From assembly GCF_000003815.2 (NCBI RefSeq), contig NC_049988.1, positions 10,215,012-10,279,011 of the forward strand: a DNA stretch of 64,000 nt, written 5' to 3'. The stretch is from Branchiostoma floridae. Its lineage: Eukaryota; Chordata; Leptocardii; Amphioxiformes; Branchiostomatidae. The notes under the pieces were generated by a model. That model searched no databases, had not been told where the DNA came from, and saw only the letters and a list, made by a program, of their open reading frames with translations. A program made the position numbers and the translations under genes. Positions 10,706 through 26,200 of this stretch are shown here, one piece after another (position 1 is the first letter of the stretch; every line of letters starts with the position of its first letter).

Positions 10706-12918
10706 GTTGGTTGGAAACTAAACGCCAGGACAGATGTGGACCATTTGGGAAAATGGCCCTCCCCGCCAACTTACGCACAATGGGCACTATGAATAATTCC
10801 ATGTCTGCGACTGATTTCATTAAATTGCAGATAAAGTGGAACACAAACTTTTTTCCTTTCAATTGACAAAAGACACATCATTCTTCCATCCTTTTGTTCT
10901 GAATACAATTTTTTAAAGTTTGAATATAACTCTTACAGAAAAATTACCAACTAAAATTTGACAGAAAATATAGAATGAAAATTTACCCTTAATTTGTACT
11001 TCCTCCATTATTTTCCAGCCATATAAATATGCCAGTGTGCAAACATTGAGATACAATGTATGCATGTTAATATTTTATCAGCAAAAGGGACTTTGCCTCT
11101 TGATAACAATTATCGGAAAATGACTTATCACTATTTTTCAAATCTGCATTTTACTGTCCAATGATTTATCAGACAGTACAATAAGTGCTTTCACACCAGG
11201 GAAAGATAATCTATATCTGACAACCTTGCCAATATGGAAGGTTGTACATCTGAGTGGACAGCTTGGTGCAGATGAGTCCCAGTAGCCATCTATGATGTCA
11301 TGTACATAATGCAGATAGGTGACCTCTGAACTTGTATAGGCAGGGCAAGCTGTTTTACACACAAAATCTTTTTCTGAATGGTTCAGGGTTCAAGATTTGA
11401 CCTACAGTACAGAGTAGATTTTGAAAGATGACAAATCACTATAAAGCCATCTGTCATCAACGAAAAGTAATCATTTTTACTTTGAGTGTGTGTATCAATG
11501 GATGACTGGCAGATTTGGGTTAGAGCAGTTCAAATAATCAGCCGTATTAATTTGGTAGTTTTCAAAATTGGAACTGAAAGTATTGGACAAATACATGAAC
11601 AACTTGACACTTTGAAAATTTGTTTCCTCTACTTGAAATTATGGATGTTTATGATAATGTGTGTCCTGTGACCTATATTTTATTGTCAATCATATTTTTT
11701 TCACAAATCTGAAGCTTCAAAGGAAATGAACTGAAAGTATGCTGTAGTGTATTCATTTGCCAATGGTCACTATTTCATGTGTGCCGCACATTGATGTAAA
11801 GGTCTACTGTAATGCTGCCCCTGGCTGAAAGGAGGCGCTGTAGTTTACATCTGCCTTTTCAGTAATTAGACCAGTTGACAACAAACGGTTTCATATTCAT
11901 AAAAAGACAGAAGATAAATGTACAATTCCATGTCATCAAACAAACTGCTGACTGGACAAGAACTGTATCCATCCATTCATAAGGGCTGACCAAGCATTCT
12001 ATTTATAGCCTAACCCTCATGAATGAAAAATCACCCCTGCCATAAAAATGCTGACTATTTGTCTCCTCCTTTTGACCTGCCTTCTATTTTTATCATGGGG
12101 TGTTGAATTTCAATAAACTAGTAACCTTCGAACTTGACATTTTGTCCTGGTACTAAACTGCGACTGTCAAAGACAACAGCAAATCCTAATCTGTTAGATG
12201 ATGGAAAAATAAAACTACCAATAAAAGTCTTATGTGTTTGCCCCTTTCTGCCTTAAGAACAGCTGCAAAAAGATGTTCTGTGCAAAGAAAATTAAGACGG
12301 ATGGCTTACATTATGTTTTGCTGTATCATTAACACTATGCCAAGGCCTATATAATACCTTCAGTACATGAAAGAGAATACCTCAGGTTATTTAGTACTGT
12401 TTACATTGCCACTGGACTTTCCCTGAAGAACAAATCACCCATTCAAACAGCTAATTCCACTAAGGTAGTTGACCTAATTAGTATGACTTCAGTCTTCAAA
12501 GCATCTGTCCATGTACAATCTTACAACTAATCAGAAACTGCATAATAGTGCACTAAATACATATCATTTTCTTGCAACCTATATTCATGCCAATATAAAA
12601 GGCTAGGTAGGTTGAAGAGAAATACAAGGAAGTTTTCTCATTTGCTGGAAACACATATTGCACAGGGAATGTTTTATTTGTTATCCAATTTTCAAGTGGT
12701 CTGGCTCAATTTTCATAACACAGTACCTTCACCCATCAAAACAAGAGGGGCTAAAAAATATCTTGACACTCACTACTATTCAAGATCTGATTCAACATCC
12801 CTTCATAAAAATTATTACATATTTAAGACAAAGGCTTCCAGTGAAGAATGACTTCTATCCATCCTCAAGACATGAATACCATTGTGTTCTTGCCAGGCTT
12901 TTTCAGCGTGGGGGACCT

Positions 12919-13044
12919 CTATGCTGTGATTTGGATCCCCTATGCTGTGATTTGGATCCCCTATGCTGTGATTTGGATCCCCTATGCTGTGATTTGGATC
13001 CCCTATGCTGTGATTTGGATCCCCTATGCTGTGATTTGGTCCCC
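12919..13044. repeat. 21-bp tandem repeat, six copies
   Basis: Six head-to-tail copies of a 21-bp unit built on ctatgctgtgatttggatcc; the last copy has diverged. As 21 is divisible by three, every frame stays open through the array, which explains the long apparent open frames here. Confidence 0.9.
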
Positions 13045-16000
13045 TTTACTGTGTTTCAACTAACAAATGGGAGTTTTCTAACAAAGGTAAGATAAAGTTG
13101 GCTATATTTCCCTATATTTGGCCCTCAAAATGCAGGAAATAGTGTTTCAGGGGTTAAAGCAGATTTAAAAATTTTCAAGTAGAGGATTCCCCCAGACCCC
13201 TTACAATGATCACACCTCCACCGTGTAACACATAGCTTTGCTGTGCTATGAAAAACATTCTGGTGAGACCACTGATTGACACTATAGGGTCCGTCCATAT
13301 GGTGATGACATATGGCTACAGGGTTAGAACTTGTTTTATTGACATAAGGCTTTTCACTCACAAATGTTACACCTAACACTTAGCAGGGTGGACCTTATGA
13401 GAGGTCATAGGTCACGACCCTGAGAGGAAGAGGAAGGGACCCTTGTATGTTTTGTAAATAGCTGGGAGTCAGATTTTCTCTTCACCGTGAAAGTTCCTCT
13501 TTTGATGCATATCCCTGTGCTAAAATGACCAAATTGGTATCTTTCAATAACCTGCCATTTATAATCCATATTGACTAGTAAAAGCAAAATTGCACAAATC
13601 ATCATGGATAATGGAAGTTTTTGTCAGTAAAAGCTTTGTTTGTTTCAAACCCTATTCATTCCTAATGCTCTGTCTACCAGAAAATCAAATATTTGCTGTC
13701 TAAAATCTACTTAAAAGACAACCAACCTACCTTGTCATTAGTGTGGGTTTTGGAGATTAAAACATGGTTATCATGGAAAGGAAGCAAAACCAGTTGTACT
13801 GAGTATGGTTTTACGAAATGTTTTTACACCATCATTTGTAAAAACATACATGTATATCATTAGAATTGCTAGAACATGTACAGTATAGTCTATAGATACG
13901 GAAGAGTTGTTAGATACTGGTATATTCAAACCTGAGTGTTTTTACGTAGTATAACATTCTTCCTACAAAATCACAGGCTTCAGTCGGTATAACAAGCAGC
14001 TACATCAACAGTATCATCTCCTTTCATCACAGATAATACATAGATATTATCCTGACCAGACACATGGTTGAGATTACAGACAACAGGCAGGTGTGCAGGG
14101 GTGGTCACACCCAGGGTAGTAACCTATGATACACAATCTCCCACTGTCAGGCTCTGACTGGGTATCCTATAGGCCTGACCAGTGGCATCACTTGGCATAA
14201 TGGTACATGGTGTTTGGCCTAGAGCCTCAATACAAGCAGAAAAGGCTGCTATAGGTATGGTATAGTCAGACTAGGTGTTATCCTGCTAGAATCCCTCCCC
14301 ACATACCAGGTGACTAAGTCTCCTGAACAGACAGCACTACTCAGGTATGTCAGGTATACAGGAGGGGCCACACCAGCTAGCCTGCAGGGCCACATGAGCA
14401 TTGTCTCTCTATACTTGGCTAAACTCCAAGCAGATAGGTACAATGTATCTATATTCGTTCAGCATTCATGGGAGGCTTTATAAACTTTACATAGTTTTCA
14501 ATTTGGTGTTGATGTTTTTTAACAAAATGCATAAAATGGTACTTTGCTATAGTATGTTACAAAATGATAAGTGACAAGGCATAGGTTACAAAAATGAGGT
14601 GAAACTATATATCTGCTTGGAGATTACCCATGGCACCATCCATGACGGTCTTGCAGAAAAATTGAACAAAAACTGGAAACTGAAGATAAAATGTAAATCT
14701 TGAAACTTTCGTGGTATTTCATATTTTCATGATTTTCGCGATGATCCCTCCAGTGCAAATTTGTGATGCCAAAAATATGCTCCTTTGTATAACTCCATAC
14801 TGTACTAAAAATTGTTTCAATCAATCATTCAATGACAAATTTAAAACACAGCAAAACCTTCTTAACTACTGGTATAAAATTAAATGAATTTACAGTAAGC
14901 AGATTCCACAGTGCCATTCTGTTCTAATTGGATTCACAGAGCACACAGATAAGGTTGACTGGAACTCAGGAGAAACCCAAGGTTACATTGTGGCATAGTT
15001 TTAGTGGTCTGCTGCCAAGGTTTTCAGATCCTCAACCACACAGACACCTTCTTGAAATTCCACTCTTAACTGTCAAATGTTTGAAATCTTTGGAAAGACA
15101 ACAACTGTCAAATGACATTTACAGTATTTGTATAAACATTTTCAAATATGTTTAAAAGCGATACTCAGGCTGCCTGCTAGACTCTATTATAGAAGTGTTG
15201 GAAATTAAATTAGTACAACTACAAGATCATGGCAGGTGAATCTTCCCGGAGACAGTAGTCTAACAAGCATATAGATTTTCAGCCATGACAATTGGATTTT
15301 CTTGTATGGTCTTCTGGGCAATGTACACAGATCTTACTGATGCTTCCCTGGCAGAAAGATGACCAAGTAAAATGCACAGGTTTGTGCAAGGCAATCTTAA
15401 CGTATGTTATAGACACTTTTCATTGCTATCCATTTTATACAGCAAAAATACATTTTTCTACCTTCTTTATTACTTTCACATAAGTAAAGATCTGCTTAGG
15501 GATGTGGTAACATTAAGTGTCAAATGTAAATACTACTTGTTTTTCCCTTTCTTTAACTTTCATCAAATCAAGTGGTCCTCAGAACAGCTTTGTCGATTGT
15601 AAAGACTTTTGATAAAGAGCTCCTTCAGTACAGGGAAACCGGCATCCTTAAAACCAAGCGTTCCATTGAGTGGTATTTGTTACGGCCCACATTCTCACAA
15701 AGGTGTTGAAAAGGGTCGCTTTAGGCCTAAACATAAACAAGACTTCAAGAATCAAATTTCTCCTAGGGACCACCAAGTTGTTGCAGCATCTGTAATCATT
15801 CGCTCATTCTGCGTTTCCTGACAAAAATAAAACGGGTGAACCCATGACGCAACAGGCAAGTACAGGAAGGAAATAGCATGGATCGTGTTGCAAATTACGT
15901 AAATGACAGAAACAGATATGCCACTGTACTAGCTCACATTAGGTACAAAATACATTTGACATTCGGTAAGAATGCTGTCTGCCCACGTGCACTATTAACA

Positions 16001-19000
16001 GACAAAACCCAGGCTTTGCAATAGAACTCCGCGAAATTCTGATTCTAGAAAAATGTAATCGAAGATGGCCAAATCCAACCTTTGTGGTCTATATTCACAT
16101 TTGTGAAACTCTGCCCCACCCACCATTTTGTTCTTTGTTGATCTTGAAGCCATTTGTCAATAGGAAACCTTATATGCCTGTTAGAGTTAGTTTACATGAC
16201 AATTAGCTGTCTCTGTAAATAATACTTTAATGGACCTCGGCATCATTACAATGTTATTACCCTAAATATCTTATTAGTTTAGCCAGCCTTATAATGGATA
16301 AATTGGTCATTACCTGTGCAAATAACTAGTGACATGTTAGAATAAGGCAATAGTAATATGGCGATCCACAAAAATATAATGGTTTAGTAATAACTTCCAC
16401 TACTTTCATGTAGAAACTACAGGGGTCGCCTACTTTACATTATTTCCTTGTCAGAAAACGGAGAATTTGGAATTTCAATCTTTAAGTATGGTGTGCAAAA
16501 AGTGATGCATTTCCAACTTGAAAGTACAGAATTCTATAATAAATGTGCAGACAAGAAATCTAGTATTATAAAATGTGATATTAGAAACAACAGGCAGATT
16601 TAAGGCACTGATGGTATAGTACATTACTAGTAGTACAGTAGTAGTCAGCACAACAATACAATTATGAGCGCTAATGTTTACACACATGTGAATCAGGATA
16701 TAATCTATATCATACCCCTTCCATTTATTGACCAATACATGGCCTAAGGGTATATCCACAGGTCTGCAAATAAATGGAAATCAAGGCTCAGTACTCCCTC
16801 TAATGAAAACTGTGGTGCGGGTACTTTGACATTGCCCTGCCACACGCCGCAAATCACATCCACAGTAATGCAATAACAGCATTCCTGCACGCAATCTAGC
16901 CTTGTAACTCACAGCCAAATGCAATAAATGTGCGATTGCCCACTGTACACTGCATTCAAAACACCATTTTGTGAAATGAACAATCCCTCATTGAGCCAAT
17001 CTAATGGATTCTGGCAGCATTCATACTATATTCTTGTTACTTTTTATTCCATTGCTAAATACATTTATTCTGATATATACAACGTGAAATATGCCCTGTT
17101 TCATGAGAATTTATGTCTTCTATAGAAAGTAGGAGGTGGCAGATATTGATTTTTCCGGTTAAGGACAAAACGTTTGTCAGACTATTCATCAGTTCAAGGT
17201 TACAACAATACCTCTACATGGGACACATGACATGAATATTAACCAGAATACAAAGCGTTCCTCATGCACAAGTTTTGGTAACGTCAGAAATGTTGGTTAG
17301 AATTTATGATAGCGTACAGATAGCGGAACTGTAGATGTATGTGAATATACAAGCTTTCCTGGTTCTAAATGTAGAAAGACAAATAAAACTAGAAAGGCCG
17401 ACATTTGCTTGAGAGCAAATACAGCATATTTCAGCCATCTCCCTCCCCATGCAACAAATAAAACAAAATGTAGAAAATGTTGAACTGCATGAAAAGTTGC
17501 CTAAACAATTTTTGATATCATACCAATCATTTCCAGTCATTCCCTTAATATCCAAGACAATTCAATCTCTACAAATGGATAAGATATGGGATTACTACAT
17601 GCTTCCGGATATTTCGAGTGACACCCATCACTCTGATCTTCTTTAGCATCACTAAAAATAGACTGTCACTCAGTGTCAGAATGATTGGTTGAAAATGGCT
17701 AAAAATGATGAAGTCACCAACTTCTTATGATCCCAGGTAAATGTCACTGATCTAACATTTATCAATATTTCTTAATATAGTTTCTATATTTTTAGTTGAT
17801 GTCCAGTAATATTCAACACTTTCTTAGCATCCTACTAGAAGGATACTACCTGTGACCTACGCTATGCCAGGTATTGTAATTGTTATCAACACCATCTGTA
17901 GTGGTGGAGAATGGACATGTGTTTCAGTCTATCTACAGTTGGAGGCCAAGTCTGTACCTGAAACAAACCTCTATAAATCTGGACTCCAGACAAACCTTAG
18001 TGTTGGCAACATCCTTCATCTAATTTACAACATACGCCGGTAAAGCCTCTTAAGGACTTACATTCCCATTTAAGTCCTAAAAGGTTTATCCTGTGTCTGA
18101 TTCACTTTAGGCAAGTGTAGAGGAAAGCAGTGTTTTCATCTTTTCACTCTGTAGCTTAATTTGCTTTCTTACACTTGCTCAAAAAGCAAAATTATTTCTG
18201 TGGTAGTAACGTTTCTATATTATGTATCTATAATTAATTTAGATTCAGATGAAGATACAGATGCACATCCTTTTTAGGTGCTTCTTTGCTGTTCTTTTTG
18301 TAGCTTGTGTATACTGGGCTTTCTGAACTGAAAAATAAGATGCGACTTTATTTCAAAGCAGTTTCATTGTGCTTGCAAAAATGACTTTGGCTTTGAATGT
18401 TGTCATTCATGTTTAATCATTGCTACAATTGGTCCACATGCACTGTGACAGTCACTGATAGTGATACCGAAAAACTGTACCCATACCAAACAGGGGCATA
18501 CCCAACATTGGAGAGAATGTTTACAAACATAGTGGATCTAATTAGGTCCAGTCTCAGAACTGGGCCAAGATCTGATGCCTGACATTTTCTTCCAACAACT
18601 ACTCAAAGTCTCAAATTTATTTTAGTAGATCTAAATGATCTTTTGCTTTTCAGCCTTCTTGTATAAAGTAACAGTTTACAATACAGAGGTTTTACAGTAT
18701 TCTCCAGTCTTAACAGTATACTGTAGGCTCATTGATGACATGCAGGTAATGATGTACCAAATAGCAGTTACTAATGCAACTGGATATGATTTTGAATACC
18801 AAAAGGTTTGCAGTTAGTAATTTGTACTTTTATTTTGGCAAATGCATCTGAAGGTACCATAAAGAACAACAAGCAATAGCATACAGCTAAATATGACTTC
18901 CATTAAACTCCTTTTGTCCGAAAAGCACAGCAGAGATGGCGCAATGACGAGGTGTTCCAATACTGGATAAAATATGGATGACAAAGTTGGTCAAAACGTG

Positions 19001-20100
19001 CACTGACTGGAGAACTGGTTATGTAAAACTGCACACCCAATATTGAGAACGTCTCACATCATATAGAGATTTCTAGGCATAAGAAGCTTAATGGGGTGAA
19101 TGTATCATGACACTGAAAGATTAACACTGGCCTAAGTTCTAACATAGCATGACCTGCTGCCACTTAACAATAAATGCTGACCTAATGTATATAACACCAG
19201 AGGATGCTTACATCAGTTATACATGTCAGATTCAGATGGAAGCCAAACAGGTACAGTTATGATCACAATTATGGATTCATGTTATATTTTCATTTCAATA
19301 TAAATCTAAAACCACAAATATCTGCAATACTTCTAAAGGCGAGAAATGATCAAAAAGGTAGCCAATCTTATCTTATATAAGCTATGATAATGTGTAATGT
19401 TCAGCACAGGGGGGTATCTATCCATTAAGCTGGTTGTGTCAGGAGGGGGCCAGTTGTAACCTTAGCCCTCATCCACTTAAACTATGGCTGGTCAGATCAT
19501 GCCCACTGATTAAAGCCCACAGGATCCCCCTCTAACACCTGACCTTCTCCAACATACTTGGTAATTATGTACATGAGGAGAACAGAAGGCAGATGTGATG
19601 CACTTGACCTCTGACCGGGTCAGGCCGGGTCACTGCCACCTGGTACAACTGTATGTCACCACTCTGGTAGGACTCCTGCTATGGTTTGCATGCTGGTCTG
19701 GTAATAGAATTCAGCCATGAAGGTTATGTTTTACCAGGGTTTGTTGGTTGACTGATAAGGATAACTAGAAAGATTTTAAAACATTCTAAGGTTGTCATGT
19801 TCAACAAAGAAAATGCCGAATTTTTAAGGATCCAAATCAAAAACTTTCTAATTTTTTTTTTACTAAAGCAAGGCAGCTGGGCCAAATGTTGTTGGGGTCA
19901 TGAAGCTTCCCTTTTCCTTTATGTTGTATGTAACATATTAAGATTCTTAGGTATACTACTAGTAGTATACAAGCCTAATAAGCATATTGTCTGTACTGGA
20001 TATATCTTTCCCTCTTGCCTAAGTACTAGAAACAGTGGCAATTTTTTTTCAAGAGGTAGACACACATTTCATTTCTTTTCAGTTATACGAAAGATCAATA

Positions 20101-20200
20101 NNNNNNNNNNNNNNNNNNNNNNNNNNNNNNNNNNNNNNNNNNNNNNNNNNNNNNNNNNNNNNNNNNNNNNNNNNNNNNNNNNNNNNNNNNNNNNNNNNNN
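20101..20200. other. Assembly gap (100 N)
   Basis: One hundred N bases, the usual placeholder for a scaffold gap of unknown size. Confidence 0.98.
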
Positions 20201-22899
20201 GTATAGACTGGCATACAGCTTGGTGGGGACTCTGGGGTTCCATTTCTAGACTGTTCCTGGGGGAGGAAATCACTACCTTATGCTGCATGTTACTGTGTGT
20301 ATACTGCAACTGTGGGGTGACACTTTAACCCCAGAATCGGATCATCAAAATGTACAGGCTTGTGCAATGTAGGGCTTGAAATACTGGGTACATGTGCACT
20401 ATTGTACATCCAAAACTGGAGCTGTGCACATAGATATAAAAATATATTTGCGTAGGGTTACATACTTCAAGCTAATATGTACAGTAGAATACAGAATAGC
20501 TTTTCAGTACTTAAAAATTGTAAATGCCTTACAATTATGTTTAAGTTAGCAATGGAATTTGGGCTCATTTTAATTATTCAAAACACAAAACTGTAAAAAT
20601 ATTTTCTGACATTCTACTTATTCAATGCTGTGCTCACAGAGTTTTTTCTGTGTATTTTTTGTATTGTTTGGTGCAGCAGTGAGTTTCAAGCCCTGTAATG
20701 CATTTACCTGTGTACTACACAGTATGATTTACAAGCCTTACAGGAAATGAGAGAGATCTAGCTGTGATTACATGTTGTGCTGCTATTCCCTACAGTGAAT
20801 ATAGGTCACCTCTGATCAACATTGTCTATATATTCACCCCTCAACACACCAGTAAAATTGATCCTAGCTTTTACAACTACAGAAGAGCTAGTAATTCAGA
20901 GTATATTTCCTCAATACAAGTTGTAAGTCCCTACAATACAGTGTGAATAAAGGTTGTAATTTTGTCACAAATTAGACAGATAACCACTTGACATGTCAGG
21001 AGACTCTCTGATGGTGGAGCTGCTTTTATTTTGGGAGTCTCCTGGCTACAGCCCCTACAAGCAATCACAGGAACAATTAATCATGCTCTACCGACTATAA
21101 ACCTTACAGGGAAGATTGTGGATGTGCTCCGAACATAACATAAATATTTAAGAAGGAAGGACGTTCCGAATCCATTTCATTGATTTTGAGAAGCGCTAGA
21201 ATACTTGTAACCCAAAATGAGTATACTGACAGTAGTCTTCGACCACAAAGGACAACCAAAATGACTTTACTTTAAATATACCAGAACTCCTACTTTTCAT
21301 ACTTACAGAAAACATGATATAGTAAATTGAGTAATGCAACAATAGATGAAATAGTCAAAACATTCATATTCCCCCAAACTATGCCAAACATCATTTCCCC
21401 AATGGTGAATTCTCTACGGGAAGCTTTTAGATTTACCATCTAGATGTTAGTCTATTTGTAAATGCTTACTCAAGGTCATCCCTTGGCAAACATGTGTGTA
21501 TTTGTTTGGTCATGGTCAAGTACATAAGTCTTACTCAGTTACTGGGATGCTCTCCAATGTGTCTACAAGTTCCTTCACCATAAGTGAAAGTACTCCTGTA
21601 AATCCAACCAGGAATTCCAAAGTGGGTATTAATTTAATCAGATATAAACAACAACAACACAGAACAGTAACTATCTTACCACAAAAATACTGGTATCAAT
21701 GGTAACATGAGAAATCTTTACAGTAACACTGGAAGATTTTCAAGAATGTTTTACTTCAGCGGATGTTGACAATAGTCATGGTTTAATAATCAACTTTGTG
21801 TTAAACTCTGTAATCTTTATTCCATCAATTAGAGCATGTCAATAAGGACAGGTAGATTGTGCAATACTGGTCCTGCTTGTCAATAAAGATTTATACTATA
21901 GAAACTCTGGGTTCTTTCTCTGGTGTGTCTGTCTACTGTTATAGTTCACAGTTGGTGGTGACGGTGAACTAAAATATCTCTTGTGTTCTCAGGCTGCGTC
22001 ACTAGCCTGGATGCTAGAGCGAAAGGTATGTAACCAAATATGCAGATCGTCGCTGGCTATTCTTAGTAGGACATTGGGGAGGGGGGCAGCGGATAAAATC
22101 ACGTACTATTCCTTCCATGGCGAGAGATTGAGATCTTGCCGTGGTGATAATAATAGATCGGGCGTGAGTTTCTAGGGACAAGGTTGTCATTTTGTTATCT
22201 TGAGTAGATTGGGGAGAAATTGTGGGTTAAAAACAGGCATTACACGAGCCACTTCCGCGGGCTTGAGTCATCCCGGTCTACCGGCCAGGCGGGGTGACAT
22301 ATCAGCTGTGTCATAATTTCATCACACGGAATTTGAATTGTTTGGCCTTTCGGGTCTGGGTCTTTTTAACTTTAGATACTATGTCTGTCAACGACGGTTC
22401 TACAAAATACTGTAAAAATCGAGCCAAGTGTTTAAAAGTAAACGGAGACAAACACCGACACAAACGTCATTCGGTTGGTACTTGGGGAGGGGCAAACTGC
22501 CGGAAATATAATGAGATGTCGTCTGATCATCAGGACAAGGACCATCTCGCCTGTGGACATCAAAGGATGTCTTCTGATCGCCTGAGGGTCTGACTAAATG
22601 TCAAAGTAAATATGAAAACAAAGGCGATCAGCAAAACTTGATATCAGCCGACTTTTTTCTCTCCCGCAGGCTAAATCAATTGCACAAACTTGGGACTCGG
22701 ATTTCGAACATACCATGTTCGCAGCCAACACTATGTTACGTGATCTTCCTACTAACATACCTCACGAGCGATGTTGTTCAGGGCCTGGTCTTCAGCCGAG
22801 TACATCCGTGTCGTGCTCCTCTTTCTCCCTGGTGTGGCCATGATTGTTGTTTCCTCGGTCTTACAGCGGTGGAATAGTCAGTCGCTGGATGCTTGCTTA

Positions 22900-23230
22900 C
22901 TACTTCCAAAATTACTGAACGTTGTGATCCGCACACGAAAATCAACAACTTTCTCGGACGTTCAAAACAAAACCTCCACTATTACTGTGCCGCAGACTTT
23001 TACACGAGCTCCCTACGAGTATCCCCTCGGCTCTCGGCTGTTTATAACGGAATTTGCCGTTCTTACAGCGCTGTAGGGACGGAGAAACTAGCGGCTGGAG
23101 GGATGTGTGAAGGTTTGTGGCAGCGCCGCCTCCATCTTGGGTGCAGGGCAAGTCGGGGACCCGGATGTTAGGGCACGGCGCGCACGGCACCACGGGAAGG
23201 AAAGTAAAAGGATCGTCTCAACTGACTTGA
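22900..23230 (-). promoter_or_regulatory. CpG-rich promoter-like patch with YY1-like site
   Basis: CpG density and GC content rise sharply compared with the flanks. On the minus strand ccaagatggaggcggc (23125-23140) resembles a YY1 site near a start of transcription, and a gtaaga donor follows at 23061-23066, as for a short leading exon. It could be the promoter of an outer first exon of the LRRFIP-like gene or of a plus-strand gene. Direction is uncertain. Confidence 0.35.
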
Positions 23231-26200
23231 GTCACAATGTAAAGTCTTAGGCGCTTGTGACGTCATAAAGTCACCAGGGACTTATGTTGTGGTTTCGTTA
23301 GATTTCTATACTTGATAAACAAATGCACCCGTTAAGCTCAATGTCTTGTCTATCTGTCGGTCTTTTAGCCCTTGAGAAATCATCAGCGGCAGAAGAAAGT
23401 CGACCAAGTAATCAACACTTTAATACAGGGTGTTACAGTAAACCCACATGCAATAGGATCATCGGGCTATGGGTGAGTTTTACGTTATAAGATCTTATAA
23501 CGTCCTTGATTTTACAGAGCCCGTTTATGCTTTCATTTTATCTGGGAATTCTTGTTGTTTCAGGCTGAAACATTGCTTGAAGAAAGTGTACAATCGAGCA
23601 CTGACGAATGTATTGTTCCGACTCTGGAACGAGAATATTATGACAAATCTGTCACTTTTCTCAATCTAAAATTTTATTTAGGGATGGGGTTTGTTTACCT
23701 GCCCAATCTTGAGTATGCCCCTGTTACCGGTGATGTGATAGTTACTAGTATTTCTAGTGAATTTGACTGTCAATGGGTCTAGGACAGCTGTAGGACGCAA
23801 ACGAGTCGCTAGATGCTGCTTCTGCCAAATGCCAGTTTCTCGTTGAACAACTTGAATTACCCGTGAAGAACATTGCATTTGACATAGACTCACGACAGGC
23901 CCATATGATAGACTAGGGTGTAAAAGTAACGTTACTGTAACCTTTATTCACGGGGTAACCCATATCCGTTGCTTTTAAAAACAGAGTATTTAGGGAAGTC
24001 GACAGACGGTGGTTTAAAACTGGACATTTCAAAAATATTGCAATTTGAAACCATGTCCTTAGAATTGATATCCCTAAATATCCAGTTCTTTTTTAAACAA
24101 CGGATATAGGTTACTCCGCGGATAAAGGTGAACTACTGTTACATAGAGGCACAACAACAATGACGATTTGGAACCTTTCAAGTCTCTACCGGCTTCCCTG
24201 TATTAAAGGATGTTGCAACCTATTCTCTAACGTGATTTTAGGCCATAACTTATTATCTCTTGTGCCCGCGCCGGTTACTCACTTCGCCCCCGGCAGTGTA
24301 GGCGATAGACCACAGTCGTAAATTTTATGGATAACATCCATTGATCTTCCCCTGGTTTCTTAAAAAAAGAAATTTTGTTGCCTTTCGGTGATGGTCCACT
24401 TGACAAGAACACAGCGAGAGTCAGTATGATTGTAAATGTAGTAATACAGGGTTACGACTACAGAATAATGTCACAGCTACTGACGTGCTTTTGTCGCTTT
24501 CCATGCTTCTTGAATACAAAAATTGAATACAGTTCGGTCGTCAGACAAAGTTGCCTCAATTCTTGTTACAACGTTTACGGTCTGTACTTCCAAAATTTAG
24601 GCAACATTTTTCCCCATCTTGTGTTTGCTTTTTTGTTTGTTTGATTTTGTGCCTGCGCATTAGATCAAGATTTGGAGTCTGTATGGGATCATCCATGTAC
24701 TCGCTGTGGCCTTGTGTGATTGGAACAGCATCTCTTAAGCCACTTTTGGATTGTATTTATACTACGAGACTGTATATATGTTAGATACGATTTCATATAT
24801 GTCTATGTCATGTAACATGCGAAGAAGTAGGCCATGCACACATTAACACCAGACAAGAAGTAGCATTTCCATTTTTATTGATTCCATGTCTTGATTTTAT
24901 GCCTTTTTATTGGAAAGTACATACATGTAGTGTACGCGGAGCATTCGATGCTATCTTTGGTGATCACACAGACAGGTGTCTCAAGCTTACTGCATTCTGT
25001 ACTGATCGGACTATGTGTAACCCTTAACTATTTCTGCCTACAAGCAACTTTACCCTATCGTGCCAAGACATAGAGCCGACATATTTTGTTGCGGACTTCT
25101 GTGCAAGAGTCATTTTATAGCAAAATCTTTCCTACCTGCGATTTTTTTGTATCTATCCAGAATATTCCGCACTGTCCAAGTAGAGCTGTTATGACTCGTT
25201 TCTTTATAAAATGTGGCTATTTGAGTGGCATACTGGTATCAGCATCTGTACATTTTGTCATTTCTGATGGGCCTTGGAGAAAGATAGCACAGGTGTTGGC
25301 AATGACTAAAAACAAACAGAATATTGGATGAATTTTATCAATATGGTACATGTTGGTTTGCTACAGTAAAAGTGTGCAATTTGCAAATAGTAAATGATAA
25401 TGACTTCTCCATTTCTCTCAACGTAATATTCCGGTGTTCTAGAATGCAAACGATAATTCGAACCAAACCGGAAAAAAAAATGGCATCAACATGGTATCGT
25501 TTCCGAATTGTACCCATATTTGCCATTTTCTGCGAAGACGATAAAAAAATTGACAATGCAGTAAATAAGTCTATGTGCCCTTGTATCTTTCCCTATTGCC
25601 CTATCTACTCGTATTGGTATAGCTGACATAGAAAACAATTAGCCTTATCTTATACGTTTCAGCTCTTCCTAAGTTTGCTTTGTACAAAGGTTTCCCTGCT
25701 GCACAGGAAAGAGTAAGCACTACATGTCCTGGATAGTAAGTTACAGCACACGGTCACACTGAGTACAAAGAACAGCGTCCCGTACTGGTCTAAACCGCAG
25801 CCTGTGATATGTGAACTTTCAACATCGCTCAAGTCAAAGGCAATGCATATTACATAATTTATATGTACTTCATAATGTTCCCATACGTTAGAACCAATCT
25901 GAAATTATGATTTGTACCATAAGGCAGTTTTTAAGTACTATAGACCCAACATTCGTCAATGATTATTATCATTTCCTTCTTTTTCCATGGAAGATCTGAT
26001 AAAATCATATGCATTTCCAGCAATTTTTTAAAATATATTTTGTAAGCGTCGGGACCATACACAGAGATCTGTTCCATTTTCAGTGCCCTTTTGTTTTCTA
26101 CATGTGAGACACACAATTGTTCATAGCACACAATGTTGATCATGGATAGTACATAAAGTATTGCGTTGGAATAGACTTCATGCAAAATGTTACATATAGA

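Larger units (their letters stand above)
10706..22900. other. Long stretch without a recognisable gene
   Basis: Only short random open frames are seen on both strands. It contains a 21-bp tandem repeat at 12919-13044 and the first N gap. It may be intergenic or a long 5' intron of the LRRFIP-like gene if transcription starts near 23.1 kb. Confidence 0.45.

Noticed and set aside
12658-13095. Cys/Asp repeat protein (LCCDLDP units)
   Set aside because: An artefact of the 21-bp tandem repeat; no splice or start evidence.
22942-23193. 83-codon frame in the CpG-rich patch as a coding first exon
   Set aside because: The patch looks like promoter or 5' UTR; the frame has no family match and the embedded ATG in the YY1-like word stops after 15 codons.
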